The position numbers and the translations under genes were made by a program. This document shows positions 32,258 through 40,286 of a stretch of DNA of 64,000 bases, piece by piece (positions within the stretch are counted from its first letter, which is position 1; every line of letters starts with the position of its first letter). Source of the DNA: Actinoplanes sp. M2I2 (GTDB taxonomy: Bacteria; Actinomycetota; Actinomycetes; Mycobacteriales; Micromonosporaceae); the NCBI RefSeq assembly GCF_023544445.1, contig NZ_JALPVJ010000021.1, positions 62,001-126,000 on the forward strand, written 5' to 3'. The notes beneath the pieces were generated by a model. It worked only from the letters and a program-made list of their open reading frames with translations. It was not told the origin of the DNA and made no database searches.

Positions 32258-33769
32258 TCAACCAGTGACGGAGTAAGCAGTTGCGAGCAGGGCGCGCAGC
32301 GGCTCGAAGAGCTCTTCACAGGTGGCAAGGACGTCGCCGCTGCCCGGCCAGGTTCCGTCGGGCGAACGTCCACTGAGGTCACCGACGACTCCCCCGGCCT
32401 CCTGCACCAGCAGGACGCCGGCCGCGAAGTCCCAGGGCTGCAGGCCCGGCAGCCAGGCGGCATCGGCACGTCCCGTGGCCACCTGGGCCAGGGCGGCCGC
32501 CGCGCTTCCGCTGCGGCGCAGATCCCGGACCCGTGGCGTGAGCGCGGCGACCATGTCACCCGCCCTCGGGCGCTGATCGGGACGGCCCAGGTTGACCTCG
32601 ATCAGGGCTCGCGACAGCTCGCCCTGCGCGAGCAACCCGGCTCGCGTGCCCCCGTCGTGCGTGCCGCCGCCGGCCCGGGCTTCGGTGATCCGGTGCAGCA
32701 TCGGCTCGACCACGACACCGGCCAGCAACCGGCTGCCGTCGGACGCGTAGGCGGCCACGCTGACCGACCAGTCCGACCGGCCGTAGAGATAGCTGGTCGT
32801 CCCGTCGATCGGGTCGACCAGCCACCGCACGCCCGACCGGCCGGTGACAGAGCCGTGCTCCTCCCCCAGCACCCCGTCGTCCGGGCGCAGCCGCCGCAGC
32901 ACGTCGCAGATCGCCCGCTCGGTGTCCCGGTCGGCCTGGCTCACCAGGTCGGCCGGCCCGGCCTTCTCCTCGATCCGCAGACTGCTCGCCCGCAGACCCC
33001 AGTCGAGGGCGACGCGGGCACCGGCCTGAGCGGCCCGCCGCGCGATGCTCAACAGCTCATCGAGGTCGAGGACGGCAATCGGAGACCCGCCAATGCGAGA
33101 GCCGACGTTCCGATCGCCAACCGCAGACGCGCCGGCCACAGAACCGCCATCCCCGCGACCACCATCCCCGCGAGCACCATCCACGCGAGCGCTGTCAACA
33201 CGAGCACCGTCAACATGAGCGTCGTCAACATAAGCGCGGTCAACACGAGCACCGTCAACACGAGAGCCGTCAACATCAACGTGATCGACAGCAGCAACAT
33301 CAAGACGAACGCCATCGTCGGCGGCAACGCCTTCCGTAGCACCAACGTCAACGCAAGCACTGGTCACGGGGGCGCCACCAAAGACGGCCCTATGCCCACG
33401 CAGGGCGTCAGGGGCAGGTTCTGTCACCGGCGCACCATCCGAAGAAGCGCCATCACGGGAAGCGCCGTCCACAGGAATGCCCTCCACAGGAACGCCGTCG
33501 GCGGCAGCGTCTTCCACAGCAGCGCCATCCACACGAACGCCGTCGGCGACTGCTTCATCCACAGCAGCGCTGTGCACAGGAAGGTCATTCACAGCAGCGC
33601 TATCCACAGGAACGCCATTCGCAGTAGCGCTATCCACAGGAACGCCATTCACAGCGGCGTCATTCACGGGAACGCCATTCACAGCGGCGTCATTCACGGG
33701 AACGCCATCCACAGCGGCGTCATACACCAAAGCGCCTGACGACTGGCGGTCGTTGCTGGGGTCAGCCAC
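32258..33769 (-). CDS. Inositol-monophosphatase-family phosphatase with long repetitive N-terminal extension
   Basis: 503 residues. Residues ~234-503 are a complete IMPase domain of normal length: metal-site motifs GEEHG, WLVDPIDGTTSYL and, near the C-terminus, LQPWDFAAGVLLVQEAGG. It would hydrolyse a small phosphomonoester such as inositol or histidinol phosphate. Residues ~15-225 are low-complexity, with a 5- and 10-residue period (NGVPVNDAAV and VDGAR types). The GTG start at 33769 overlaps the stop of the upstream prenyltransferase gene by 8 bases, supporting translation of the whole extension. An internal GTG (residue 211) would give a plain IMPase, so the start is not certain. Confidence 0.82.
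   Translation of the reverse strand: MADPSNDRQSSGALVYDAAVDGVPVNDAAVNGVPVNDAAVNGVPVDSATANGVPVDSAAVNDLPVHSAAVDEAVADGVRVDGAAVEDAAADGVPVEGIPVDGASRDGASSDGAPVTEPAPDALRGHRAVFGGAPVTSACVDVGATEGVAADDGVRLDVAAVDHVDVDGSRVDGARVDRAYVDDAHVDGARVDSARVDGARGDGGRGDGGSVAGASAVGDRNVGSRIGGSPIAVLDLDELLSIARRAAQAGARVALDWGLRASSLRIEEKAGPADLVSQADRDTERAICDVLRRLRPDDGVLGEEHGSVTGRSGVRWLVDPIDGTTSYLYGRSDWSVSVAAYASDGSRLLAGVVVEPMLHRITEARAGGGTHDGGTRAGLLAQGELSRALIEVNLGRPDQRPRAGDMVAALTPRVRDLRRSGSAAAALAQVATGRADAAWLPGLQPWDFAAGVLLVQEAGGVVGDLSGRSPDGTWPGSGDVLATCEELFEPLRALLATAYSVTG
33060..33750 (-). repeat. 15/30-bp minisatellite within the IMPase-family gene
   Basis: The period is 15 bp, with 30-bp units clearest at 33600-33730, where CATTCACAGCGGCGT recurs. 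All three plus-strand and minus-strand frames are largely open because the period is a multiple of three. On the coding strand it encodes repeating VPVND/AAVNG-type pentapeptides; the middle (~33330-33440) is more degenerate. Confidence 0.85.
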
Positions 33770-35135
33770 GTGCGGGCCCGTTTCCGGTCAGGGTGGCCCA
33801 TGTCTCGTGCCCCAGAGCTGCCCGCGCGAGGGGTACCAGGGCGGCGGCGACGCGGGAGCGGAGCCGGTCGCCGAGGGCGCCCATCGTGTTCAGCGACCCG
33901 CCGACGCACCTCAGATAGGCACCGGCGATCACCAGCCACGGCAGGGCCCCAACTACCGCCGCGTCGGTCTGGAGCCCGAGGAGGCCGACCAGGACGACAG
34001 CACCGGCCACCACCACGCCGGGTCGGAAGCGGGGCGCCACAAGGACGACCAGCGCACCCAGACCGCCGACCAGCGCGACGAACACTCCCTCCTGTGTGGA
34101 GGCCGGGCCGACAAGCAGTCGCCCGGTGAGCGCGGCGCCCGCACCGGCGATGACAGCGGCCAGGTTCCACGGGGCGGTGAGCGCCGTGCGGCCCCGCAGG
34201 GCGGCCCAGCCGGTGACCGGGCCGTCAGCCAGGCCGTGAGTCAGGCCGTCAGCCGGGCGGTCAGCCAGGCCGTCAGCCGGGCGGTGACCCAGGTGCCGCG
34301 GGTCCACGCGGTCGGGCACCCAGCGCACCAGGGCCAGCAGGTGTTCTCGCGCGTGACCGGCCTCGCAGGCCCAGCTCAGGCGGCCGTCACGGAGGCGGGC
34401 GAACGCCGTCGACTCGATCGCCCAGCGGCTTGTCACGAAGGCCATCCCGTACGCCCAGAGCGTCACCCCGGCCGCCACCGCGAGCGCCGGAGTGCGGGGG
34501 AGATCCACCACCAGCGCCAAGCCGGTCAGCCCCCGGACCACGTAGCCGGCTCCTACGACGAACCAGAGCGCGACGATCACCGGCCGCACCGGCGCCGGCA
34601 CCTGGCCCGAGCGACCGGTGGCGGCCGAGCGCAGTCCCTCGTACGCGATGGCGACCCCGACGACGCCGAGCACCATCCCCACGATGAACGGGCCCAGGTG
34701 CAGGCCCGGCAGCAGCAGCGGCAGGGCCGCGGCCACCAGCAGTCGCAGCGCCGCGACGGCCGTGCTGGCGGCGATGTGCGGGCGGGCCCGGTCGAGGGGG
34801 CCGGGCAGGCGCCCGCGATCGGCCTCGGCCGGGTGCCGCTGGTCGGCGGCGAAACCGCGGATGTCGTTCCACTGGTAGCGGGCCGGGTAGATCAGCAGTT
34901 CCAGCGCCGCCAGGACGACGACCGCCCGGAGCACCGTCGTCGGGCTCACCCCGCCCGCGGCCAGCGCGGCCAGACCGAACGTCAGCGGCATCAGCGACGC
35001 CTTGAACAGGTCCTTCGGGCGGGGCATGAGGAGATAGCCGAGCAGGGTCCGGCGCGGCGCGCGCGCCGGGGCGGCGGGCGCGACGACCCGGACCCGTGCG
35101 GAGTCCAGGGTGGACTGCAGGGAGAAGGTTGTCAT
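33762..35135 (-). CDS. UbiA-like prenyltransferase family protein
   Basis: 457 residues, polytopic. The substrate-binding Asp motif of UbiA enzymes is recognisable as YQWNDIRGFAADQRHPAEADRGR (N-D-x-x-G-x-x-x-D, with the third acidic residue Gly). A clear second D-x-x-x-D motif was not found. It is about 150 residues longer than ordinary UbiA proteins, with an extra C-terminal set of helices and a repeat-derived GLAD/RPAD stretch near residue 285-305. Such proteins attach prenyl chains to aromatic or polyol acceptors. Coupled to the IMPase-family gene, so it may act on or generate a phosphorylated product. Activity uncertain. Confidence 0.72.
   Translation of the reverse strand: MTTFSLQSTLDSARVRVVAPAAPARAPRRTLLGYLLMPRPKDLFKASLMPLTFGLAALAAGGVSPTTVLRAVVVLAALELLIYPARYQWNDIRGFAADQRHPAEADRGRLPGPLDRARPHIAASTAVAALRLLVAAALPLLLPGLHLGPFIVGMVLGVVGVAIAYEGLRSAATGRSGQVPAPVRPVIVALWFVVGAGYVVRGLTGLALVVDLPRTPALAVAAGVTLWAYGMAFVTSRWAIESTAFARLRDGRLSWACEAGHAREHLLALVRWVPDRVDPRHLGHRPADGLADRPADGLTHGLADGPVTGWAALRGRTALTAPWNLAAVIAGAGAALTGRLLVGPASTQEGVFVALVGGLGALVVLVAPRFRPGVVVAGAVVLVGLLGLQTDAAVVGALPWLVIAGAYLRCVGGSLNTMGALGDRLRSRVAAALVPLARAALGHETWATLTGNGPARG
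34220..34291 (-). repeat. Six 12-bp tandem units inside the UbiA-like gene
   Basis: Units based on GGCCGTCAGCCA run from 34220 to 34291 (starts every 12 bases). They are in frame and encode the tetrapeptides GLAD, RPAD and relatives in a hydrophilic loop between the two membrane regions. Confidence 0.85.
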
Positions 35136-35162
35136 GGCGACGCCTTCCCCGCACGACTTTCG

Positions 35163-36632
35163 TCAAACGGCGGGTTCGGCCGGCAGCTTTTCGGCCAGGT
35201 AGTCGCAGACGGTGGCGGCCGGCCCGTACATCTCCAGGTCGTGCAGGGCGCACTCGATCGCCGTGACCAGGCCGGCATCCTCGCTCAGTGAGCCGAACAG
35301 ATCGCGCTCGGCCAGCAGCGGGCGCGGGTCGTTGCCTCCGGTCCGGGCCAGCTCGCGCAGTTCACCGGCCAGGCGGTCGCGCACCTCGATCGGCGAGCCG
35401 TTGAGGTCGTACCCGCGCAGGTAGCAGAACCAGGCGGCCACGGCCAGGGCGAGCAGGGTCGCGGGCCGGCCCTGCCGGCGGGCCTCGGCCAGGCTGGGCA
35501 GCAGGTAGGCGGGCATCTTGGTGGACCCGCGCCCGCACAGCCGGGCGAGCTGGTCGCTGATCGCCGGGTTGGCGAAACGGCGCAGCAGGCTTTGCTGGTA
35601 TGCGTTCAGATCGATGCCGGGCACCGCGGGCAGCAGCGGCGCGATCTCCTCGCCCAGCAGCACGGCCAGGTAGTCGGCGACGACCGGGTTGGCCATCGCC
35701 TCGCTGGTGGTGCGATAGTCGCCGGTCAGGCAGCCGAGATAGCCCAGGGCACTGTGCCCGGCGTTGAGCAGACGGGTCTTCATCAACTTGTACGGCGTCA
35801 CGTCGGCCACGAACTGGACGCCGGCACGCTCCAGGGGCGGTCGTCCGTACGGGAAGTCGTCCTCGATCACCCACTGCCGGAACGGCTCGGTGATCACCGG
35901 TGACCGGTCGTGGACGCCGAATCGCGTGGCCACCAGGTCGCGGGCGGCGTCGTCGGTGGCCGGCGTGATCCGGTCGACCATCGAGGCGGGAAACGTGACG
36001 TGCGCGTCGATCCAGGCGGCCAGGCGCCGGTCGCGGACGGTCGCGAGGTCCAGGACCATGTCCCGCGCGGCCGCGCCGTTGTCGGCGAGGTTGTCGCACG
36101 ACAGCACGGTGAAACCGGGCAGCCCGGCCCGGCGGCGGCGGTCAAGGGCCTCGACCAGAAAACGGGCCGCGGGCGGCGGGTCCTCGACCGGACGGGCCGC
36201 GGGCGGCGAGTCCGGGGCCCGGCGATAGCCGTCGCCGGTGATCGTCAGCGTGACCAGCCGGACCCGCCGATCGGCCAGGATGCGGAGCACCGCCTCGGGA
36301 TCGTCCGGGGCGAACAGGTAATCAACCATGGACCCGACCACGCGCGCGGTGTCGCCGGCGCCGTCCCGTTCCACCACGGTGAACAGGTGATCCTGCGGGC
36401 TCAGGGCGTCCCGCATGGTGGTCGAGCGCAGGCCGACGCCGACCTCGCCCCAGTCGCAGTCGCCCTGCCGGGCCAGGTCGTCCAGATAGACCGCCTGGTG
36501 GGCACGGTGGAATCCGCCGACCCCCAGATGGACCACGGAGGGAATGAGCGCGGCCCGCCGGTAGGTGGGCACATCGAGCCGGTCGCGGAGCGACGCCAGC
36601 GTACGGTCGGTGAGCGCAACAGGAGTGGTCAC
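35163..36632 (-). CDS. Mannitol dehydrogenase/fructuronate reductase family protein
   Basis: 489 residues, long-chain polyol dehydrogenase family. N-terminal Rossmann domain with VVHLGVGGFHRAHQAVYLDDL; the C-terminal domain carries the catalytic K-x4-N-x2-H signature in KLMKTRLLNAGHSALGYLG. These enzymes interconvert D-mannitol and fructose, or reduce fructuronate or tagaturonate, with NAD(H). A short proline-rich duplication (PPAARPVEDPPPAARF) lies near residue 150. It is 27 bases upstream of the UbiA-like gene on the same strand, so the three genes to 32258 likely form an operon. The exact sugar is not resolved. Confidence 0.87.
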   Translation of the reverse strand: MTTPVALTDRTLASLRDRLDVPTYRRAALIPSVVHLGVGGFHRAHQAVYLDDLARQGDCDWGEVGVGLRSTTMRDALSPQDHLFTVVERDGAGDTARVVGSMVDYLFAPDDPEAVLRILADRRVRLVTLTITGDGYRRAPDSPPAARPVEDPPPAARFLVEALDRRRRAGLPGFTVLSCDNLADNGAAARDMVLDLATVRDRRLAAWIDAHVTFPASMVDRITPATDDAARDLVATRFGVHDRSPVITEPFRQWVIEDDFPYGRPPLERAGVQFVADVTPYKLMKTRLLNAGHSALGYLGCLTGDYRTTSEAMANPVVADYLAVLLGEEIAPLLPAVPGIDLNAYQQSLLRRFANPAISDQLARLCGRGSTKMPAYLLPSLAEARRQGRPATLLALAVAAWFCYLRGYDLNGSPIEVRDRLAGELRELARTGGNDPRPLLAERDLFGSLSEDAGLVTAIECALHDLEMYGPAATVCDYLAEKLPAEPAV

Positions 36633-36836
36633 GGCGAGACCCTTCGACTTTCGCGCACGGCGGCGCCGCCCGGTGGTGACCGGGTCGCAGTTACGGGTTC
36701 GCCGTCGGCGCGGGGCAGATGGAAGGCAGTCCGGTCGGACTGCGCCGCGATCGGACCGGAGGACGGCCCGTGGTGCGGTGGACTCGCTTGCCCACGGAAC
36801 GGCGCCGGAAACAACGGATTCCGGCGCCGCTCCCGG

Positions 36837-38018
36837 TCAGTTCAGCCCGGGCCGCCGGGCGGGCGGCGCCTCCTCGGCCCGGAGCAGCGCCCCCAGGCCG
36901 GTGATGGCGGCGATGCGCCGGACGAACGGTTGCACGCCCACGGCGGTGACTTCGATCCGGCGGATCCGGGCGGCCTCGTGCACCGCCAGCAGCGCCGCCA
37001 CGCCGGCCGCGGCCAGCAACGGCACCGCGGCCAGGTCGATCTCCAGCCGCGAGCCGGCCGGTGCGCGGCGGACCAGGCGGAGCAGCGCCTCGCGCAGGAG
37101 CCCGGCATTGTCGCGGTCGACCTCGCCGGCCACCACGACACGCAGGCCGGTCGGCTGCCGCCGCACGGCGACGACGGGATTGGTCTCGGCGGTGTCGGTG
37201 CTCTCCCCGTGCCAGGCCGGTGTGTCCTCGGTCAGCATGGCGGTCCGCAGCCACTCGAGCGTGCGGTTGAGCAGACGGGACACATGCATCTGGGAAATGC
37301 CCAGGTCGTTGGCGATCTCCAGCTGGGTGCGGTTGCCGTAAAAACGTTCCAATAGAATGCGACGTTCCCGGGTCGGCAGCTGATCGAGCAATCGGCGCAG
37401 GGTGAGCTGCTCGGGCACCAGTTCCAGGGCGCCGTCGGCCCCGCCCAGCAGGTCGCTCAGCTCCCCACCGGAGTCACCCACCGGCAGGCTCAGCGAGACC
37501 GGCCGATAGCCCGCCCGTGACCGGCGCGCCTCGGCGACCTCCTGCTCGGTGATCCCGCATCGGACCGCCACCTCGCGGTCGGAGGGCGGCCGGTTGAGCT
37601 CGGTGGTCAGGGCCTCGTCGGCCTGCCCGACGACCCGGGACAGGTCCTGCAGCCGGCGGGGCACCTGCAGGCCCCAGCTGTGATCGCGGAAGTACCGCTT
37701 GAGCTCGCCGACGATCGTGGTCACCGCGTACGCAGTGAAGGAGCCCCGCTCAGGGTCGTAGCGGTCGATCGCCTTGATCAGTCCGAGCCGCGCGACCTGC
37801 TCGAGGTCGTCGGAGGGCTCGCGGCCGTGGCGGTAGCGGCCGGCCAGGCGCCCCGCGAAGGGCAGCATCCGGCGGATCGTTTCCTCGCGTAAGCGCTGGG
37901 TCTGGGCCGGTGGAAGTCCGGCACGGTCGCGGGCGTACTGCTCGGCTACCACATCGAGATCCTCGAAGACCTCGGCGGTGCGTCCCGGCATCGTTCGGCC
38001 AATGTGGTCCATGGGCAT
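36837..38018 (-). CDS. SigB/SigF-type sigma factor fused to a C-terminal STAS domain
   Basis: 393 residues, ATG 38018 after GGAGGTGACGC. Region 2: SDDLEQVARLGLIKAIDRYDPERGSFTAYAVTTIVGELKRYFRDHSW. Region 3: DREVAVRCGITEQEV. Region 4: LPTRERRILLERFYGNRTQLEIANDLGISQMHVSRLLNRTLEWLR. Residues ~285-385 form a STAS fold (LRVVVAGEVDRDNAGLLREAL and later ITGLGALL). The loop that carries the phosphorylatable serine in anti-anti-sigma factors reads PLLAAAGVAAL, without serine. STAS domains normally bind the anti-sigma kinase, so the fusion may let the sigma factor interact with, or compete for, its own regulator. A 204-bp gap follows before the dehydrogenase gene, with nothing recognised in it. Confidence 0.87.
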   Translation of the reverse strand: MPMDHIGRTMPGRTAEVFEDLDVVAEQYARDRAGLPPAQTQRLREETIRRMLPFAGRLAGRYRHGREPSDDLEQVARLGLIKAIDRYDPERGSFTAYAVTTIVGELKRYFRDHSWGLQVPRRLQDLSRVVGQADEALTTELNRPPSDREVAVRCGITEQEVAEARRSRAGYRPVSLSLPVGDSGGELSDLLGGADGALELVPEQLTLRRLLDQLPTRERRILLERFYGNRTQLEIANDLGISQMHVSRLLNRTLEWLRTAMLTEDTPAWHGESTDTAETNPVVAVRRQPTGLRVVVAGEVDRDNAGLLREALLRLVRRAPAGSRLEIDLAAVPLLAAAGVAALLAVHEAARIRRIEVTAVGVQPFVRRIAAITGLGALLRAEEAPPARRPGLN

Positions 38019-38105
38019 GCGTCACCTCCGTGACGACAACTCCGCGGACACAGGGCGGATCGGTCAGTTCCCGACCAGTCTAACCACGCTCGCGGGACAG
38101 TTGCC

Positions 38106-38130
38106 GTTTCAACCACGCGAATGAGGGCAT
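38106..38130 (+). promoter_or_regulatory. Sigma-B/SigF-type promoter candidate
   Basis: GTTTCA (38106-38111), a 13-bp spacer and GGGCAT (38125-38130) match the general sigma-B consensus GTTTAA-N13/15-GGGTAT at 10 of 12 positions. It lies 40 bases before the GAF-protein start and points away from the sigma gene. Confidence 0.5.
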
Positions 38131-38169
38131 CCGCGCCGCCTGAAACGCCCGAGCGGAAGGGGGAGCCGC

Positions 38170-38763
38170 GTGCCGGTCGACCAGGAAGCCCTGGCTTCGA
38201 GGCTGCAGAGCCTGCTCAGAACCGTCGATCTGCCGGTCGGCACCGAAAGCCCGTCGCTGGTCGACCATCTCAACCGGGTGATCGAGGCCGCCCAGGACGT
38301 TCTCAGCATCGACGGTGTCGGGCTGATCCTGCTCGACGAGCACAACAGCGTGCGCGTGGCCGGCGTCTCGGACGCCGCCGGGGCCGCCCTCGAGCGGTGC
38401 CAGCAGCAACTGGGCCAGGGGCCGGCGATCGACTGCATGCGCAACGACACCGTCGTGCGGGTCACCGACCTCGCCGAGGCGCCGGACTACGCCGCCCTCT
38501 GGCAATCGATCCAGGCCGCAGCCGAACACACCGATGACCGCACGCCGCGCGTTCCCTCGGCGCGAGCCGTCCTGTCGGTGCCGGTGCGCGTCGCCGGAAA
38601 CGTCGTCGGCACGCTCAACGCCCTACGCTCCCGGCCGCATGACTGGACTCCCGAGGAAGTCACGGCCGTGGAGGCGTACGCCGGCCTCATGGGTGTCCTG
38701 CTCAGGCTGGGATCCGGGCTCGACAGCGCCGTACGGACCCCCCCGCCACCCGAGAACAAGTAG
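38170..38763 (+). CDS. GAF-domain protein
   Basis: 197 residues from GTG 38170 (GGAAGGGGGAGC upstream). A single GAF domain covers most of it: VDHLNRVIEAAQDVLSIDGVGLILLDEHNSVRVAGVSDAA, CQQQLGQGPAIDCMRNDTVVRVTDL, and ARAVLSVPVRVAGNVVGTLNALRSRPHDWTPEEV. It resembles the sensory part of GAF-ANTAR regulators but ends before any ANTAR region. GAF domains bind small molecules or haem. Ten bases separate it from the GAF-ANTAR gene, so the two are probably co-transcribed and may work together. Confidence 0.85.
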   Translation: MPVDQEALASRLQSLLRTVDLPVGTESPSLVDHLNRVIEAAQDVLSIDGVGLILLDEHNSVRVAGVSDAAGAALERCQQQLGQGPAIDCMRNDTVVRVTDLAEAPDYAALWQSIQAAAEHTDDRTPRVPSARAVLSVPVRVAGNVVGTLNALRSRPHDWTPEEVTAVEAYAGLMGVLLRLGSGLDSAVRTPPPPENK

Positions 38764-38773
38764 GGGATTGCTG

Positions 38774-39487
38774 ATGGCCTCCATCAACCAGGAATCACTG
38801 ACCCGCAGCCTGCGGCGTCTCCGCTCCGCCAGCCACCAGGACATCAGCAGCGCCGTGCACGAGGCGGTGCGCGCCTGCGTCGCCCTGTTCCAGGTCAGCG
38901 GCAGCGGCTTGATGATCGCCGACGAGATGAACAATCTACGCTACATCGCCGCGAGCGACGGCCCGAGTCGCATCCTGGAAACAGCGCAGAGCGAGGCCGG
39001 CACCGGCCCCTGCGTCGAGGCTTTCGTGTCCAACGACATCGTGGCTTCCGACGATCTGCGTACGGAGACCCGGTGGCCGGCCGTCACGCCGGCGCTGACC
39101 GAGCACGGTGTCGTCTCCGTCCTCGGCTCCCCGCTCCGGCTCGGCGGCGTGCCCGTCGGCACCCTGGACGTCTACCTGGACAAGCCGCACCAGTGGCACG
39201 AGTCGGAACGGGCGGCGCTGTCCCGGTACGGCGAGGTGATCGAGTCGACACTGAGCACCGCCCTGGCCGCGCACCAGGCCGGCGAGCTGGCCGATCAGCT
39301 GCAGTACGCCCTGGACTACCGGATCGTCATCGAGCGCGCCGTCGGCTTCCTGATGGCCCGGCACGCCCTGGACGCCGTGACCGCCTTCGACGCGCTGCGC
39401 CGTCAGGCCCGCGACCAGCGGCGCAAGGTCGCCGAGGTGGCCCAGGAACTGCTCACCTCCGGGGACCTGGACCTCCGCCGGCGGTGA
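38774..39487 (+). CDS. GAF-ANTAR RNA-binding antiterminator-type regulator
   Basis: 237 residues. GAF domain ~15-165 (CVALFQVSGSGLMIADEMNNLRYIAAS, SEAGTGPCVEAFVSNDIV, GSPLRLGGVPVGTLDVYL). ANTAR domain at the C-terminus: LQYALDYRIVIERAVGFLMARHALDAVTAFDALRRQARDQRRKVAEVAQELL, with the expected alanine and aromatic positions. ANTAR proteins bind paired hairpins in nascent RNA and prevent termination. The usual AKG turn is AVG here. Targets unknown. ATG 38774 is preceded by a weak GGGGATTG. Confidence 0.88.
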   Translation: MASINQESLTRSLRRLRSASHQDISSAVHEAVRACVALFQVSGSGLMIADEMNNLRYIAASDGPSRILETAQSEAGTGPCVEAFVSNDIVASDDLRTETRWPAVTPALTEHGVVSVLGSPLRLGGVPVGTLDVYLDKPHQWHESERAALSRYGEVIESTLSTALAAHQAGELADQLQYALDYRIVIERAVGFLMARHALDAVTAFDALRRQARDQRRKVAEVAQELLTSGDLDLRRR

Positions 39488-39499
39488 CCCGTCGGCCGG

Positions 39500-40246
39500 T
39501 CAGCCCGGCAGCGCCGCCGTCAGTTCCTCCCACGACGCGATCACGAGTGCCACGCCGGCCTCCACCAGCGCATCGCGGCGGATCTCGCGCTCGGCCGGCG
39601 GCACGAAGACGAGGTTGCCGACGGTCGGGATGCCGGCGGCGACGGCCGACTGCGCCCCCGGCAGAGAGTCCTCCACCGCGACGGCCTCCCCGGCCGGCAC
39701 GCCCAGCTGCTCCAGGGCGTAGCGGTACACCGCCGGGTCGGGCTTGCTGGTGGGCCGGGGCAGCGAGTCCTCGGCGCTGAACCGCACGTTCGCGGGGAGC
39801 AGCTCGTCCAGCCCGGTGGCCCGGAAACACTCGTCGAGCCGGGCCAGCGCGCTCGAGCTGACCGCGGCCAGCCGGTACCGCGCGGCCAGCCGGCGCAGCG
39901 GCCCGAGGACGGCGGGGTCGGGCCGCAGCACCCGGCCCAGGTACTCGGTGACGATCTTGCGCTCCTCGGCGACCCAGTCCTCGAGCATCGCCGCGGTCAG
40001 CGCCGGCCCGTCGAGCTCGACGCCGTGCGCGGCGGCCAGGTCGGCCGCGGTGGTGCGGAAGTTCTTGCCGGTCGTCGTGAGCCGCAGCTCCTCGGCGGTG
40101 TAGGCCCGGTCGATGCCGAGCGAGGCCAGGAAGCGGTTGGTCACCTCGGCCGAGGCGACGAACGCGGGCTCCTCGGAGGGGAACAGGTTGCCGTCGGCGT
40201 CCAGCAGCAGGACGCGCACATCCCCGGCACGGGGTAGTCCGATCAC
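39500..40246 (-). CDS. HAD-superfamily hydrolase
   Basis: 248 residues, phosphoglycolate-phosphatase-like HAD subfamily with an inserted helical cap. Motif 1 is LLLDADGNLF, unusual in having Asn after Gly. Motif 2 serine is in AAVSSSALARL, motif 3 lysine in PTSKPDPAVYRYAL, and motif 4 acids in AVEDSLPGAQSAVAAG. It should remove phosphate from a small sugar phosphate. GTG 40246 is the start; a second GTG eight codons in (DVRVLLLD) is an alternative. Convergent with the GAF-ANTAR gene across a 12-bp gap. Confidence 0.87.
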   Translation of the reverse strand: MIGLPRAGDVRVLLLDADGNLFPSEEPAFVASAEVTNRFLASLGIDRAYTAEELRLTTTGKNFRTTAADLAAAHGVELDGPALTAAMLEDWVAEERKIVTEYLGRVLRPDPAVLGPLRRLAARYRLAAVSSSALARLDECFRATGLDELLPANVRFSAEDSLPRPTSKPDPAVYRYALEQLGVPAGEAVAVEDSLPGAQSAVAAGIPTVGNLVFVPPAEREIRRDALVEAGVALVIASWEELTAALPG

Positions 40247-40286
40247 GAGCTCGGCCTACCCACTGCGCCGGGGACTACACAACGGA

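Noticed and set aside
31664..33739. A 691-codon plus-strand open frame running through both repeat arrays, including pentapeptide-like HRNAIHSSAI repeats
   Set aside because: It is antisense to a clear IMPase domain, spans a 40-bp repeat whose period breaks frame, and lacks a ribosome site. Openness follows from GC-rich repeats.
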